Positions 6,131 to 7,261 of a DNA stretch of 7,261 bases are shown piece by piece. The stretch covers positions 1 to 7,261 of the forward strand of contig JBDNIO010000211.1 of the NCBI GenBank assembly GCA_041688215.1. Reading direction: 5' to 3'. The first letter of the stretch is position 1, and the number at the start of each line of letters is the position of its first letter. The position numbers were made by a program, and so were the translations under genes. The notes beneath the pieces are model-generated. The model searched no databases. It had not been told where the DNA came from and was given only the letters and a program-made list of their open reading frames with translations. The stretch comes from JBDNIO01 sp041688215 (GTDB lineage Bacteria; Pseudomonadota; Gammaproteobacteria; Nevskiales; Salinisphaeraceae).

Positions 6131-7186
6131 TCAAGCGGCCTCGTGCACATAATCCTTACGGTTTAACCGGCTCATATGCTGTTTGAACTGGGTCGCAAAA
6201 CCGGGGTACATCTTGGCGTTATAGCCATCCTCGGTTAAATACCAGCTGCTGCAGCCTGAATTCCAGTTGGTCCGGGCCAGGCGTTTCTGAATCTGGCGGT
6301 TGTACTTTGCGGTGTTTGCCTGCACCTGCGGCTTTACATCCAGCATCTTCAGGTTGCTGTCCAGCAAGGTGCGGATGCCCTGGACGATATAGTTGATCTG
6401 CGCCTCCATATACACCAGCGCCGAGTTGTGGCCGGGGCCGGAGTTGGGGCCGAAGGTGATGAACAGATTGGGGTAGCCGGACACGCTGACACTTTTGTAG
6501 GCTTGCGCGCCGCCTGCCCATTCGCTGTTCAGGTTGCGTGCCTGCAGACCGGTCACGTCAAACGGTGTGCCTTCCCTGGACACGTCGAAGCCGGTGGCGA
6601 ATATGATGCAATCGGCCTGGTGCTCCAGGCCCTCCGCGGTGCGGATGCCTATTTCGGACAGGCGATCAATCGGCCAGGCAATGAGCTGGCAGTTGTCTTT
6701 TTGCAGGGCGGGGTAGAAATCACTGGACATGAGCACACGCTTGCAGCCGATGCGGTAATCCGGGGTCAATTGGCGGCGCAGCCAGGCGTCCTTAACTTGG
6801 GTTTTAAGATGCGTTCTGGCGACGGTTTCGGCCACGCGAGTCAACGGCGTATTCCAGATTAAAGCGCATGCCATGGATTCGTGCGTCCAATACAGGGCCT
6901 GGCGCACCGCGCTCTGGGTGGCGGGCAGTTTCGCGAACAGCTTCTTGTTCCATTCGGGGGTGCGCAGATCGGGGCGCGGCAGAACCCAGCCCGGCGTGCG
7001 CTGAAAAACTTTCACGAATTCAGCCTGTTTCACCAGTTCCGGAATTATCTGTACACCGCTCGCGCCGGTGCCGATGACGGCGACGCGCTTGCCGGCAAAG
7101 TCATAATCATGGTCCCAGCGTGCACTGTGAATCTTGTGGCCCTGGTAATCCTCGATGCCGGTAATGTTGGGCAGGCTGGAATGGCG
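6131..7186 (-). pseudogene. Baeyer-Villiger-type flavin monooxygenase, N-terminally truncated
   Basis: These flavoproteins use NADPH and oxygen to insert an oxygen next to a ketone or oxidise a heteroatom. About 351 codons remain of a usual 490-540. The visible part begins with RHSSLPNITGIE, followed by the Baeyer-Villiger fingerprint in the form YQGHKIHSARWD (7112-7147; Y replaces the usual F). Next are the NADPH-binding Rossmann motif VAVIGTGASGVQ, the VFQRTPGWVLPRPD segment, the ATG motif (CIIFATGFD), and the C-terminal YPNLFITFGPNSGPGHNS. Missing is the N-terminal FAD-binding GxGxxG domain. Reading upstream hits TAG at 7187-7189 and again at 7223-7225. No ATG start exists in the frame before a GTG at 7031-7033, which would cut through the NADPH fold. 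I conclude the gene is broken. Confidence 0.85.
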
Positions 7187-7261
7187 CTAACTTAAGCCCT
7201 TATAGAGGCGATAAAGCGGCTGCTAAAAAGTGCTGAAAATGGGATAATTCGGGATGAAAAA
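7187..7261. other. Non-coding, AT-richer DNA abutting the truncated monooxygenase
   Basis: Homology to monooxygenases fades at about 7187, and from there composition falls to roughly 40% GC, well below the genes to the left. It includes GGCGCTAACTTAAGCC (7183-7198), an imperfect dyad around CTTAAG. An ATG at 7254-7256 is followed directly by the window end, so nothing can be said about a gene there. A boundary of an insertion or a deletion join is likely; no specific element is recognised. Confidence 0.4.

Noticed and set aside
6428..6862. Plus-strand ORF of 144 codons opposite the monooxygenase
   Set aside because: Fully antisense to strongly conserved monooxygenase motifs, with no ribosome site or recognisable product.
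1..7261. Previously undescribed multi-gene defence or mobile system
   Set aside because: The large genes all belong to known metabolic families, and the repeats lack an associated enzyme gene within the window.

Overview
The window is a lipid-catabolism locus from a moderately GC-rich proteobacterium. Gammaproteobacteria are the best guess, because a FadI-type thiolase followed directly by a FadJ-type trifunctional protein is the typical fadIJ arrangement there. No taxonomic marker is present, so this is inference.

Layout from left to right: (1) The last 30 codons of an unidentified gene (1-93), then a short tail that looks like the C-terminus of a sterol-desaturase/fatty-acid-hydroxylase protein (145-267). 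(2) A minus-strand SRPBCC (START-like, ligand-binding) gene at 334-762, divergent from (3) fadI (898-2214) and fadJ (2344-4527) on the plus strand. A good -35 box (TTGACA, 822-827) precedes fadI. (4) An alpha-methylacyl-CoA racemase-type member of the CaiB/BaiF (CoA-transferase family III) group at 4732-5942, whose frame is broken at a run of six G (5499-5504). (5) On the minus strand, a Baeyer-Villiger-type flavin monooxygenase (6131-7186) that lacks its N-terminal FAD-binding part and is cut off by stop codons. The last 75 bases are about 40% GC and look like different DNA.

The most unusual structural feature is that each of the three gaps between the large genes holds a different palindromic repeat. 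A CGCAGAGG-unit hairpin lies between fadI and fadJ (2229-2308). A miniature element with 24-bp terminal inverted repeats carrying the CTTCGTCATTCCGG motif lies between fadJ and the racemase (4544-4685). A 187-bp palindromic element with perfect terminal repeats fits almost exactly between the stop codons of the convergent racemase and monooxygenase (5941-6127).

Functionally, FadJ and FadI together would carry out the hydration, dehydrogenation and thiolysis steps of beta-oxidation. The racemase would set the stereochemistry of 2-methyl-branched acyl-CoAs (sterol side chains, isoprenoid acids) before oxidation. The monooxygenase and the desaturase-like tail fit the same theme of steroid, terpenoid or ketone oxidation. 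The racemase and monooxygenase both look broken here, and the desaturase piece is only a tail, so peripheral functions may be decaying around an intact fadIJ core. I did not find an RNA gene, a CRISPR array, a complete insertion sequence, or any clearly new multi-gene system.
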